Assembly (NCBI GenBank): GCA_002293475.1
Contig: DBDG01000007.1
Coordinates: 1-64,000, forward strand
DNA from: Lachnospiraceae bacterium UBA938
GTDB taxonomy: Bacteria; Bacillota; Clostridia; Lachnospirales; Lachnospiraceae
Reading direction: 5' to 3'
DNA: 64,000 bases
Positions within the stretch are counted from its first letter, which is position 1; every line of letters begins with the position of its first letter. Under the pieces are notes generated by a model. The model saw nothing but the letters and a program-made list of their open reading frames with translations, searched no databases and was not told the DNA's origin. A program made the translations under genes and the position numbers. Shown one piece after another: positions 9,501-17,067 of this stretch.

Positions 9501-11106
9501 TGATCTCAAAGGGCAGCGGCAGCTCCGGATTGACCAAGGCCGAGTACTGTCCGGTGATCTCTCCGCCGGACACCCTGACGGCGCCGATTTCTATGATCTT
9601 GTTTTTAAGGGGAGAAAAGCCGGTCGTCTCAATATCAAAGACGACAAAATCCTCATCTAAGCGCTGACCGGCCTCATTGGTCACGATCTCTTTCAGGTCA
9701 TCAACCAGATAGGCTTCACAGCCATAGATGACCTTGAAGAAATCATGTTTTGAGGGCGGATCAATGGCCTGCTCGGAGCAGCGTTCCTTTTCCTTGGCCC
9801 ATAATTTCTGCCAGACATGATTGGCCTCTGGAAAAGCCTGAACCACGCCGTGGTCGGTGATGGCAATGGCCGGATGGCCCCAATGATAAGCCCGGCGGAT
9901 GATATCCGATACATCGGAAACCCCGTCCATGTCGCTCATCTTGGTATGGCAATGAAGCTCAACGCGCTTCCGCACGGCATTGTCCATCCGCCGGGAAGTG
10001 AAATCAGGGATGCTCTTGATACCGGTAACGGAGCCAAGCGAAAGCTCCTTGTCGAATTTGTCAATGATGGTGACGGCCTTTACGAGAACAAAGGCACCCT
10101 CCAAAAGAGCGTCCTTAAGCTCGTCGACCTCTTCGTTATGTATGAACATTTTTACCGTTATAGTGTCGGTAAAATCCGTTACGTTAAAGATCAGGATGGA
10201 CTTGAAATTCTTAATCGGGCGGATATCGGGTTTAAGTATCTTACCCCGGATAACCACTTCGCCGATCTCCCCGACAATGTCTTCGATCGGCAGTGCCTCC
10301 TCCTCAATGTTCCGGCCATATATCACGCTTGGGCTGTCGGAACGCTTGAGGGAACGCTGTCTTTTCGGCTTGTCCGGTTTGCCGGCAGACATACTCCCGG
10401 CAGACGTCATTCCGGCCGACGATATTCCGGCAGACGTCATTCCGGCCGATGACTTACCGGCCGGCGGCTTCCCGGCCGCATGCCGGGCAGGGGGCATTAC
10501 TGCCTTGTCCGGATCAGGGAGCGTTCCGGTCACATATGCGAGGGACGCTTCTGCCGTATTAGCATCAATTTTCTGTTCTTCCGCTCTTATCTTTTCTGTT
10601 TTCGCGGCTCGATATTCCGTCCTTATCGTGGCCGCCAAGCGGCAGCGCTCGTTGTATATCTTGTCAAGGATGCGCTCCAGTTCGGGAACCTTGCTTCTGG
10701 TCAGCACATCGTCTGCGACGGTAAGCACGACCTGATCGGGTTCCGGGTGGCGGATGGCGGCATTTTTATAGATGCTATACAGAACCGGACTGAAGGCTTT
10801 CAGTTCCAGCAAGATGCTGTCACGATATATATCTAGGAACCTTTCCGGGTTATATTGGGAAGAAAGCCGGTAGCTCTCATATATTTTAATGACTATGCCA
10901 TGTTCCGGGAACAGCTGCCGGCGGAGTTCCTCTTCCATTTTGAAGATAGCGGCTTTCTGGATCAGGTGGTCGCTATTAATAAATATACGGATGAAATCCT
11001 TTTGCCGGGAGGCCGAGATTCTTTCTATCGTCACCTCTTCAAACAGCTCATAAAGGCGGCTATCCAATTGCAGGGCGGGAAAAACTTCGGAAAACGTTTT
11101 TGCCAT
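6571..11106 (-). CDS. polC: DNA polymerase III subunit alpha, Gram-positive PolC type
   Basis: PolC is the main replicative polymerase with built-in proofreading in low-GC Gram-positive bacteria. The 1511 residues show an N-terminal region, an OB-fold near 280-370, a split PHP domain starting at HCHT (385-388), a DEDD exonuclease inserted at DIETTG (491-496), a zinc-binding cluster (CAAC ... CPACG), the polymerase site around PDIDLNFSGEYQ, and C-terminal HhH motifs. Residues 211-245 (10372-10476) form a linker of about seven pentapeptides (AGMTS, AGISS and similar) encoded by 15-bp repeats. GGAGGA precedes the ATG, which directly follows the ispG stop, so the two genes are co-transcribed. Confidence 0.97.
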   Translation of the reverse strand: MAKTFSEVFPALQLDSRLYELFEEVTIERISASRQKDFIRIFINSDHLIQKAAIFKMEEELRRQLFPEHGIVIKIYESYRLSSQYNPERFLDIYRDSILLELKAFSPVLYSIYKNAAIRHPEPDQVVLTVADDVLTRSKVPELERILDKIYNERCRLAATIRTEYRAAKTEKIRAEEQKIDANTAEASLAYVTGTLPDPDKAVMPPARHAAGKPPAGKSSAGMTSAGISSAGMTSAGSMSAGKPDKPKRQRSLKRSDSPSVIYGRNIEEEALPIEDIVGEIGEVVIRGKILKPDIRPIKNFKSILIFNVTDFTDTITVKMFIHNEEVDELKDALLEGAFVLVKAVTIIDKFDKELSLGSVTGIKSIPDFTSRRMDNAVRKRVELHCHTKMSDMDGVSDVSDIIRRAYHWGHPAIAITDHGVVQAFPEANHVWQKLWAKEKERCSEQAIDPPSKHDFFKVIYGCEAYLVDDLKEIVTNEAGQRLDEDFVVFDIETTGFSPLKNKIIEIGAVRVSGGEITGQYSALVNPELPLPFEIKKLTGIHDEMLAGAPTIDAVLPEFLTFCQDDVLVAHNASFDMGFITENATRLGIKQKFTYIDTLGLSRVLLPDQAKHTLDAVAKTLNITLENHHRATDDATVTAQMLICFLKRLKEEGTDTLQKINAMGVSRPAAVRRLPSYHAIILAANHTGRENLYTLISESHLNYYNKRPRIPKSLLLKHREGLILGSACEAGELYRAILEERKQEDIARIVNFYDYLEIQPTGNNRFLIASAKVPAVNSLEDIQDINRRIVALGDEFAKPVVATCDVHFLDPEDEVYRRIIMTGKGFSDADEQAPLYLRTTEEMLEEFAYLGSDKAVEVVITNTNRIADRIDVIAPVRPDKCPPVIPDSDKELTDICFARAREVYGDPLPEIVAKRLDRELHSIITNGFAVMYIIAQKLVWKSIADGYLVGSRGSVGSSFVATMAGITEVNPLSPHYYCAACHYSDFGSEAVRAFAGRAGCDMPDRSCPACGEQLKKDGFDIPFETFLGFKGDKEPDIDLNFSGEYQSKAHKYTEVIFGTGQTYRAGTIGTLAEKTAFGYVKNYYEEHGIRKRTCEINRMVAGCTGIRRSTGQHPGGIIVLPLGEDINTFTPVQHPANDMTTDTVTTHFDYHSIDHNLLKLDILGHDDPTMIRMLQDLTGVDPVAIPLDDAKVMSLFRSTEALGITPEQIGGCTLGAMGVPEFGTEFVLQMLIDTKPESFFDLVCISGLSHGTDVWLGNAQDVIENGDATISTVISTRDDIMTYLIHQGVDSSLSFTIMESVRKGKGLRPDWVTAMQAAEVPDWYIESCRKIKYMFPKAHAAAYVMMAWRIAYFKVYYPLAYYTAFFSIRASAFSYELMCQGQQHLETVMADYKRREAELTKKEQDSYRDMKIVQEMHARGFEFTKIDIFTARARDFQIVEGRIMPSLNSIDGLGEKAAEAIVEASGQGAYLSKDDFRQRTKVSKTVVELMDSLRLLGDLPESNQMSLFDFM

Positions 11107-12177
11107 TTACGGTTCCTCCATGAGCGGATTCCAATTGAGCAGCTCCTCACGCAGCGCGCTTAACAGTTCCGACTCCGGCAGTTTTTTGATGATGCGGCCT
11201 TTCTTGATCAGCAGGCCCTCCCCTTGGCCGCCGGCGATCCCGATATCGGCTTCTTTGGCTTCGCCGGGGCCGTTGACCGCACACCCCATGACGGCAACCT
11301 TGAGCTCCAGCGGGATATCGGCCACCATGTTTTCCACCTGGTTCGCCAAGCCGATCAGGTCGATCTGGGTACGGCCGCAGGTAGGACAGGACACCACCTC
11401 GATGCCGCCTTTGCGAAGGCCGAGGGTACGGAGGATGATCTTAGCCGACTTGACCTCCTCGACAGGATCGCCGGTCAGGGATACCCGGATGGTATCGCCG
11501 ATCCCTTGCCGCAGGATCAGCCCCAGGCCAATCGCTGACTTGATATTGCCGCTGATGAGCGTCCCCGCTTCGGTGATGCCGACGTGAAGCGGATAAGCGG
11601 TCAGAGTAGCGAACTTTTCATGGGCTTCCACGCACATTAAGACGTCGGAAGATTTAATACTGACGACAATATTATCATAGCCGGCGGCTTCAATTCTCTG
11701 TACTTTATCTAGGGCGCTCGCGACGATGCCGTCGGCCGTGACGCCGTTATATTTCTCAATGAGAGGCTGCTCCAGCGAGCCGCTGTTGACGCCCACGCGG
11801 ATGGGGATCCGGCGCTCTTTGGCCGCAGCGGTGACTGCCTGCAAGCGCTCATTGCCGCCGATGTTACCGGGGTTAATGCGGATCTTATCGGCACCGTTTT
11901 CCATAGCGGCGATAGCCAGGCGGTAGTCAAAGTGGATATCGGCCACCAGCGGGATATGGATCTGCTTTTTAATGGATGCGATCGCTTCAGCGGCTTCCTG
12001 TGTCGGCACCGTACAGCGGATGATGTCGCAGCCGGCAGCTTCCAGCCTAAGTATCTGAGCAACGGTCGTCGCAATGTCTTCGGTGCGGGTATTGGTCATG
12101 GACTGGATCAGAACCGGGCTGCCGCCGCCGATCTGCTTATTTCCGATCATAATTGATTTGGTATTTTGTCTGTGCAT
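11107..12177 (-). CDS. ispG: 4-hydroxy-3-methylbut-2-en-1-yl diphosphate synthase (IspG/GcpE)
   Basis: IspG makes HMBPP from MEcPP in the non-mevalonate isoprenoid pathway, using a 4Fe-4S cluster and reduced flavodoxin or ferredoxin. The protein starts MHRQNTKSIMIGNKQIGGG, matching the family N-terminus, and keeps SCPTCGR and the MGCAVNGPGEA region that hold the cluster cysteines. The 356 residues are usual for bacterial IspG. In-frame codons reach 12288, but that extension would run into the hairpin element and lacks family similarity; GGAG about 9 bases before 12177 supports the start used here. The ispG-polC order is common in Clostridia, but dxr and rseP are not beside it here. Confidence 0.94.
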   Translation of the reverse strand: MHRQNTKSIMIGNKQIGGGSPVLIQSMTNTRTEDIATTVAQILRLEAAGCDIIRCTVPTQEAAEAIASIKKQIHIPLVADIHFDYRLAIAAMENGADKIRINPGNIGGNERLQAVTAAAKERRIPIRVGVNSGSLEQPLIEKYNGVTADGIVASALDKVQRIEAAGYDNIVVSIKSSDVLMCVEAHEKFATLTAYPLHVGITEAGTLISGNIKSAIGLGLILRQGIGDTIRVSLTGDPVEEVKSAKIILRTLGLRKGGIEVVSCPTCGRTQIDLIGLANQVENMVADIPLELKVAVMGCAVNGPGEAKEADIGIAGGQGEGLLIKKGRIIKKLPESELLSALREELLNWNPLMEEP

Positions 12178-12259
12178 GGCTGTATTCTCCGGGAACGTAT
12201 TTACTATTGCTATTTTAACGCTTCCTGACAGTTCTGTAAACCTCAAAGTAGCTGGTGTG

Positions 12260-12536
12260 CCTGCGGGCATCAGATTGCCTGCGGTCATCGTCAGATTGTC
12301 CGGGTCTCATCGGCGCCGGTTCCGGCTCCCGAAAATAAGTGCCGCTAAGTTTCCCGCCCAAAGTCTGGCAGCTTCCGTGTCGTCAGCAAGCGCCCTCCAT
12401 GGCGCGTGCTGACTTGGTCGGCCATCCTTGGCCGCCCACCACTGGTTTTTCATTTACCGGGGAACTAAGCGGCACTAATTTTCTCCCGCAAGGAACCGGC
12501 GCCGATGAGACCCGGACAATCTGACGATTCGGTATC
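12260..12536 (-). repeat. Large hairpin element, copy A (perfect 37-bp outer stem) with short repeats
   Basis: The hairpin spans 12287-12528. Its outer arms (12287-12323 and 12492-12528) are perfectly complementary over 37 bp. Inside lie conserved strands GGCTCCCGAAAATAAGTG and CACTAATTTTCTCCCGC, an inner stem, and two small hairpins (near 12389-12404 and 12419-12435) whose loops contain TCC on the plus strand and GGA on the minus strand. On the minus strand TACCGA precedes it and CGATGACCG follows. Two related units (12260-12277 and 12278-12298) repeat the stem end. It occupies the gap upstream of ispG. The sequence matches the copy at 19.5 kb in its core but not in the outer stem. No protein-coding content is evident. 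Confidence 0.85.
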
Positions 12537-12599
12537 CCGGCCGGTAAGTAAGACAAACCTCCTTACGGGCAAAGCATTATACGAATTTAAAAGACTAAA

Positions 12600-12739
12600 A
12601 CCGCCTCCATCTGATCGCAGTTGGGAATGACAACGAAATTCCTCAAATGAGTGCTAGTATTTACACTTCCAAAACGGATTTTGATAATATAGAAGATTCA
12701 CTTGTTGAGGTTTATCAAGATAAGGAACTCAATGGTTAG
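12600..12739 (+). pseudogene. Remnant of an unidentified coding sequence
   Basis: A reading frame without a plausible start runs from about 12600 to a TAG at 12737-12739. It reads like protein (LIAVGNDNEIPQMSASIYTS, then a Glu/Asp-rich end) for about 46 codons. A stop codon lies just upstream in frame. It is either the tail of a gene whose front was lost next to the hairpin element, or a short gene using the ATG at 12646 (30 codons). The family is unknown. The rest of 12540-12853 has only AT-rich DNA leading to the next gene. Confidence 0.35.
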
Positions 12740-12853
12740 TTAAAGCAAAATATGTAGTGCGGAATAACATATTTTATGTTATTATATGTTTATAGTTGAA
12801 ATGGTGGCCAGCTAAATTATAAAAACTGTTTTATTAATAGAAGGGGTGGAATT

Positions 12854-13591
12854 ATGTTTGAAAATGATGGTTTGATAATCGGTGTCCTCACAGTCGTAAT
12901 TGCTGACTTAATCCTAAAATTTGTTTTTAACTGGAATGACAGAAGAATCCATAAGAAAAGGCAAAGAGAAGAGATTAACATGAACTATCTGCATCCTTTA
13001 CGGGTATATGCAATTGAACTTCGCGACAGATGGGGACATACGTTAAAAAAAGTCAAGAAAAAAGACCTAGAAAGCATGCAGTTTATTAAAAAAGCTTCCG
13101 AAGTCATCAGCATAGACAGCAAATGGTTTTATGAAAAGGGCTATTACCTCATATCGACCAGCTATATTATTTCATGCTTTTTTGCCCAATATTATAAATT
13201 TAAATTTCATCTGCCCATCATGTACATGAAGCAAGATAATTATAATATGCTGAATAAATCGTTGAAGGTATTTAACAATAAATTCCGTGACACCTTTGAA
13301 GCAGAGACCGGCATCTATGATATAATTCAATACGATATCGGCCAAAATATGTATGGAAAAACCGACGATCATTTGATTTCGTATTCCGATTACTGTATAA
13401 GGTTAAAAAACACGGAGGTTAACGGGGGGCTTCTGAGGCTCGTAAACTTTTGTATCGACAGTGTCAAAGAACATCGGCTGGATCTACTTAAAGAATTGCA
13501 TCAGGCCGCTTGTGAATTAATAGAAAATCTCGATGCCATAATAGAATCTGAAATCAAATCAAACGACATCATCAAATCTCAGACTCTATGA
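12854..13591 (+). CDS. Hypothetical protein with one N-terminal membrane segment
   Basis: I do not recognise this 245-residue protein. Residues 7-25 form one hydrophobic segment followed by a strongly basic stretch (RRIHKKRQREE), giving a membrane anchor with a cytoplasmic, mostly helical remainder rich in Lys, Tyr and Ile. A region of aromatic and hydrophobic residues at about 97-120 could touch the membrane. AGGGGTGGA lies just before the ATG. Its AT-rich composition differs from the neighbouring core genes, and it sits between a hairpin element and gene remnants, so it is probably acquired. A short anchor plus helical body resembles proteins of some phage-defence or abortive-infection loci, but no motif supports that. 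Confidence 0.7.
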   Translation: MFENDGLIIGVLTVVIADLILKFVFNWNDRRIHKKRQREEINMNYLHPLRVYAIELRDRWGHTLKKVKKKDLESMQFIKKASEVISIDSKWFYEKGYYLISTSYIISCFFAQYYKFKFHLPIMYMKQDNYNMLNKSLKVFNNKFRDTFEAETGIYDIIQYDIGQNMYGKTDDHLISYSDYCIRLKNTEVNGGLLRLVNFCIDSVKEHRLDLLKELHQAACELIENLDAIIESEIKSNDIIKSQTL

Positions 13592-13594
13592 AAA

Positions 13595-13709
13595 TCGTTA
13601 TTTGAATCATCATTATGTTAAAAGCATAGTTCCCGCTGCTGCCATATATCTTGACATAGTAATCCCCTGCACTTAATGTCCGGTTTCCCCATGCGGGATA
13701 GATCATTCC
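13595..13709 (-). pseudogene. Remnant of a secreted protein's beta-sandwich (PPC-like) domain
   Basis: Between the preceding gene and the MBL-fold gene, the minus strand encodes a short open stretch reading IYPAWGNRTLSAGDYYVKIY then GSSGNYAFNI. The pattern LSAGDYYVKIYG...YAF.I is characteristic of bacterial pre-peptidase C-terminal domains that end secreted enzymes. No start, signal peptide or rest of the protein is present, so this is a decayed fragment. The remaining bases to 13820 hold no gene I can support. Confidence 0.45.
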
Positions 13710-13820
13710 TCTTTTTTTATGCCCTCTTCTACACAGATTTTATTATTGAATTTATCTAGGCATATATTCAAAGGAGATGGGGCTTTATGCAATAAAACAT
13801 AGGAATGATGTTACCAGTAC

Positions 13821-14534
13821 TTAGACTCTAAATTCTTGCCCGGCCTGACGGATGACCTGTATATTCCCGCTTTCTTGCTCATGGGCGGCGATATATAGGT
13901 CAATCACGCCGAACTGCTTCCAAAAATGCATGGGGAAGAGGGCTTTGATCTGGGCTGTCCGGTTAAAGATCTCCAGTCCTTTGCCGCAGTCTTCTTCCTG
14001 CCGGGGGTCCAGCGGGAAAAAGGCGGCATCAATCGCTTCGCCTTTCAGTTTGGCCATCTCATTAAGAAAGCGCCGCTGCATATCGGCATTGTTCGCCGCC
14101 GTTTCTTCACGCCACAGCCATAGGTTCAGATCACCGGCATGAAACACTGTCTGTCCCGCATAGCGGACCAAAAAGGCTACGCCGGCATCGGTGGAGCCAA
14201 GCGTCCTTACCGTCATCTCACCCGGAAGAAGGTATGTCTGATCCGGTTTTACTTTGGTTATCATTTTCTCGTCCGCTTCCGTCAGACCCAGACGCAGCTT
14301 CGACGCTGCCGAGAGTGATATATCTTTGGAAACAAGGTAATAAACGGGGGAATGATTTTTTCGCAGTTCCCAGACCGCGGGGTTGTAATGATCGCCATGG
14401 GCATGGCTGACAAATACATACAGGGGCTTGTCTTGCTCCATAAGGTGCAGGGTTCCGATATGATAGTCAAAAAGAGCATATATATCTCCCCATTCAACCA
14501 AAAACCCGCTGTGTCCCAAATAAGTTACTTTCAT
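13821..14534 (-). CDS. MBL-fold metallo-hydrolase
   Basis: This 237-residue protein has the metallo-beta-lactamase fold of the UlaG/YtkL-like branch. The N-terminus MKVTYLGHSGFLVEWG and the metal motif SHAHGDHYNP (HxHxDH) near 44-53 are clear. A later VFHAGDLNLW supplies another metal ligand, and AMHFWKQFG-like residues near the end supply the last His. Enzymes of this group hydrolyse phosphoesters or lactones, but this one's substrate is unknown. AAGGAGG lies about 14 bases before the ATG, a rather long spacing. It is a lone gene, convergent with the hypothetical gene on its left. Confidence 0.85.
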   Translation of the reverse strand: MKVTYLGHSGFLVEWGDIYALFDYHIGTLHLMEQDKPLYVFVSHAHGDHYNPAVWELRKNHSPVYYLVSKDISLSAASKLRLGLTEADEKMITKVKPDQTYLLPGEMTVRTLGSTDAGVAFLVRYAGQTVFHAGDLNLWLWREETAANNADMQRRFLNEMAKLKGEAIDAAFFPLDPRQEEDCGKGLEIFNRTAQIKALFPMHFWKQFGVIDLYIAAHEQESGNIQVIRQAGQEFRV

Positions 14535-14639
14535 ATGCTTGCTGCCAACCTCCTTCCGTTTTATTAATCACATTGTAACATATCATGACCGGATCAGACC
14601 AGATAAAACTGCATATATTGATGATATAAGAAATCTAAC

Positions 14640-14668
14640 GTTACTATTCACGGCCCGTGAACAGTAAC
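14640..14668. repeat. Palindromic repeat with GTTACTRTTCACGG arms (short copy)
   Basis: Two 14-bp arms, GTTACTATTCACGG and its complement with one mismatch, surround a single base. The same arms, separated by about 54 bp, occur at 56559-56642. This copy looks like the element with its middle deleted. It lies between the divergent MBL-fold and amidase-like genes. Confidence 0.75.
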
Positions 14669-14686
14669 AATCGACCGGAGATGATT

Positions 14687-15160
14687 ATGCCTTATGACCG
14701 CCAGAAAGCAGTATCCTATGCCCACCAATGGGTATATGGCCGCAATCCCGCTTACTATGATTTCAGCCGTTTAGGCGGCGACTGTACTAACTTTATCTCG
14801 CAATGCCTTTTCGCCGGCTGCCATGTCATGAACTATACCAGAGATACCGGCTGGTACTATAATTCCGTGTCCGACCGGGCCGCCGCTTGGACGGGCGCTA
14901 CGTTCCTGCACCGCTTCCTCGTGGCCAACAAGGGCGCCGGACCATATGGACAGGAAACCTCCTTTGAATACGCCCAGCTCGGCGACATCATTCAGCTAAG
15001 CTTCCAGTACGGTGTCTTCAGCCATTCCCTTTTAGTGGTCAGCACCGCGCCGGAACTCCTGATTACCACTCATACGGACGATTCCGACAACCGTCCGCTT
15101 TCTACTTATCAGTATCAGCTGTCCCGGCTGATTCATATTGAGGGGGCACGGACTTATTAG
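14687..15160 (+). CDS. Amidase-domain (NlpC/P60-like papain fold) protein
   Basis: This 157-residue protein matches the putative amidase domain common in Clostridia and Bacilli. It begins with RQKAVSYAHQWVYGRNPAYY and has the hallmark GGDCTNFISQCL, in which the Cys should be the nucleophile. A conserved FSHSLLV motif supplies the His. The full domain is present but there is no signal peptide, so it would act inside the cell or need another export route. GGAG at 14676 favours the ATG at 14687; a further upstream ATG lies inside the palindromic repeat. It is followed after 66 bp by a SpoVB-like flippase, so the pair may share a role in cell wall or spore envelope, which is inference. Confidence 0.82.
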   Translation: MPYDRQKAVSYAHQWVYGRNPAYYDFSRLGGDCTNFISQCLFAGCHVMNYTRDTGWYYNSVSDRAAAWTGATFLHRFLVANKGAGPYGQETSFEYAQLGDIIQLSFQYGVFSHSLLVVSTAPELLITTHTDDSDNRPLSTYQYQLSRLIHIEGARTY

Positions 15161-15226
15161 CTGGCATGGTTCATTTTTTCGGGTTCCGCGCATATATTTA
15201 TCCATAACTTAGCTTAAGGATGCCGC

Positions 15227-16612
15227 ATGAGCAGTAAACCTCTTTCATTGGGCTGCCACAAAATAAACCGTCATAAATGGAGCCGCTATCAATGGAATAA
15301 CCCCTTAGTCACCGGCACGGTCGTGCTTACCGTTACCGGTCTTGTCAGCCGCTTTATCGGTTTTTTTTACCGTATCTTTTTATCCCGGCTGTTCGGCGCG
15401 GAAGGCATGGGTATCTATCAGCTTACCGCGCCGGTCCTAGCGCTTTCCTTCTCAATCACGGTAGCCGGGATGCAGACCGCCATCTCCAAATATGTCGCCG
15501 GGGAAACGGTGACGCGGGATTACAAGTCGTCGGCGGAAAACCTGATTACCGGCTTTATCATATCCATGCTGCTGTCGGCAGCCTGTACCTTTGGCATCTA
15601 TCATTACTCCGACTTTCTGGCGGTTCACTTCCTCATGGAACCTAGGACGGCCCCTTTGCTCCGGATCATCTCCTTTTCCATCCCGATGGCCACCGTACAC
15701 TCTTGTATCAACGGATATTTTTACGGCGTCCGGAAAACGGCTGTGCCCGCCTTGACTCAGCTGGTGGAACAGCTCGTCCGGGTGGGCTCCGTCTTCCTTA
15801 TCTATGAGATCGGAGTGAGCCGGGGCATGCTGCCGACAATCAGCTTTGCCGTACTGGGCCTGGTAATCGGGGAAAGTGCCGCCATGATTGTTTCCATTGT
15901 CGCTATAAGACACCGGTTTTACAGCTTTTCTTTGTCACGCGCGGAAGTGCTTAGCGGCAAGCACCACTATCTTACGACAGCAAAGCGGCTGCTGGCCCTC
16001 GCCACCCCGCTCTCAGTCAACCGGATCATTATCAATGCCCTGCAGAGCGTTGAAGCCATCTTCATCCCCAACCGCCTGATGGCCTACGGGATGGACAACA
16101 GCGCGGCACTCAGCGTCTACGGGATCCTGACCGGCATGTCCCTGCCGCTGATCTTCTTTCCCTCAGCAATAACCAATTCCATCTGCGTGCTTCTGCTGCC
16201 CATCGTTTCGGAGGCGGAAGCCGCCGACAATATCCGGACCATTAAAAAAGCGGTACGCAAGTCAATCCAGCTCGGTGCCGCTTTAGGAGTCTTTTTTACG
16301 GCATTTTTCTTGATCGTAGGCAGACCGCTGGGCATCGCGCTATATCAGAACAGCCTAGCGGGCAGTTTCATCATCACCTTAAGCTTCTTATGCCCTTTTA
16401 TGTATATCGCCAGCACACTGAACAGCATCCTAAACGGGATGGGTAAGACCAGTCTGACCTTTGCCATCAGCTTCATCAGCCTGGCGGTCCGGCTGGCCTT
16501 TGTCTTCTGGGCTGTTCCGCTCTGGGGCATCCAGGGCTATCTCTGGGGCCTCCTGGCCAGCCAGTTCCTACAGACCGGTCTATGCATGCTGGCAGTACGT
16601 AAATATTATTAG
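15227..16612 (+). CDS. SpoVB-like lipid flippase (polysaccharide biosynthesis, MOP superfamily)
   Basis: This 461-residue membrane protein has about fourteen hydrophobic segments and the N-terminal pattern TGLVSRFIGFFYRIFLSRLFG with EGMGIYQL. The pattern is typical of SpoVB/YkvU/MurJ-like exporters in spore formers. SpoVB is needed for spore cortex formation and probably flips lipid-linked peptidoglycan precursors. Several paralogues per genome are common in Clostridia, so this may be SpoVB or a relative. AAGGA precedes the ATG. It runs in the same direction as the amidase-like gene. Confidence 0.85.
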   Translation: MSSKPLSLGCHKINRHKWSRYQWNNPLVTGTVVLTVTGLVSRFIGFFYRIFLSRLFGAEGMGIYQLTAPVLALSFSITVAGMQTAISKYVAGETVTRDYKSSAENLITGFIISMLLSAACTFGIYHYSDFLAVHFLMEPRTAPLLRIISFSIPMATVHSCINGYFYGVRKTAVPALTQLVEQLVRVGSVFLIYEIGVSRGMLPTISFAVLGLVIGESAAMIVSIVAIRHRFYSFSLSRAEVLSGKHHYLTTAKRLLALATPLSVNRIIINALQSVEAIFIPNRLMAYGMDNSAALSVYGILTGMSLPLIFFPSAITNSICVLLLPIVSEAEAADNIRTIKKAVRKSIQLGAALGVFFTAFFLIVGRPLGIALYQNSLAGSFIITLSFLCPFMYIASTLNSILNGMGKTSLTFAISFISLAVRLAFVFWAVPLWGIQGYLWGLLASQFLQTGLCMLAVRKYY

Positions 16613-16660
16613 AGTCATCATCATATCCACATGATTGATTTACTATCATATACTTATCAT

Positions 16661-16981
16661 TTACCTATCATAGAAAGCATAGAGTTCCTGCACACCATTC
16701 TCCAAGATGTAATAATGCCTGATATACGGAATCAGTAATATTAATAGCAGCCCTATCAATGCAAAGAAAAAGATATCCGGGTAAAAACAGCTCCCGATAA
16801 CGGCCAGCATCAGCAAGACGGCAAAGGTTACCGTGACAATCAGATGAATCAGCCGCTCATGCTGAAAGAACTGGATCTGCACCAGCATCTTAGCACGAAG
16901 GGTCATTTTTTCTTCCGGATCCATACTCTGAAAATCCAGCTCCTGCAGACAGGCAAGATATTGCTTCAATCTTTTTTCCAT
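16661..16981 (-). CDS. Small membrane protein of unknown function
   Basis: This 106-residue protein starts with a charged helix (about 40 residues, including LDFQSMDPEEK), then has two hydrophobic segments at about 46-66 and 68-87 and a short tail, so it is probably a two-pass inner membrane protein. CGGAG lies before the ATG. I recognise no family. It lies directly downstream of mutS2 on the same strand, 86 bp from its stop, so read-through co-expression is possible. Confidence 0.7.
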   Translation of the reverse strand: MEKRLKQYLACLQELDFQSMDPEEKMTLRAKMLVQIQFFQHERLIHLIVTVTFAVLLMLAVIGSCFYPDIFFFALIGLLLILLIPYIRHYYILENGVQELYAFYDR

Positions 16982-17067
16982 ATGGCACGCTCCGATCCTT
17001 ATTTGACAGCCTTATTATAACATATACAATAACAAATATAACTTAATATAACTTAAACTAACACTGT

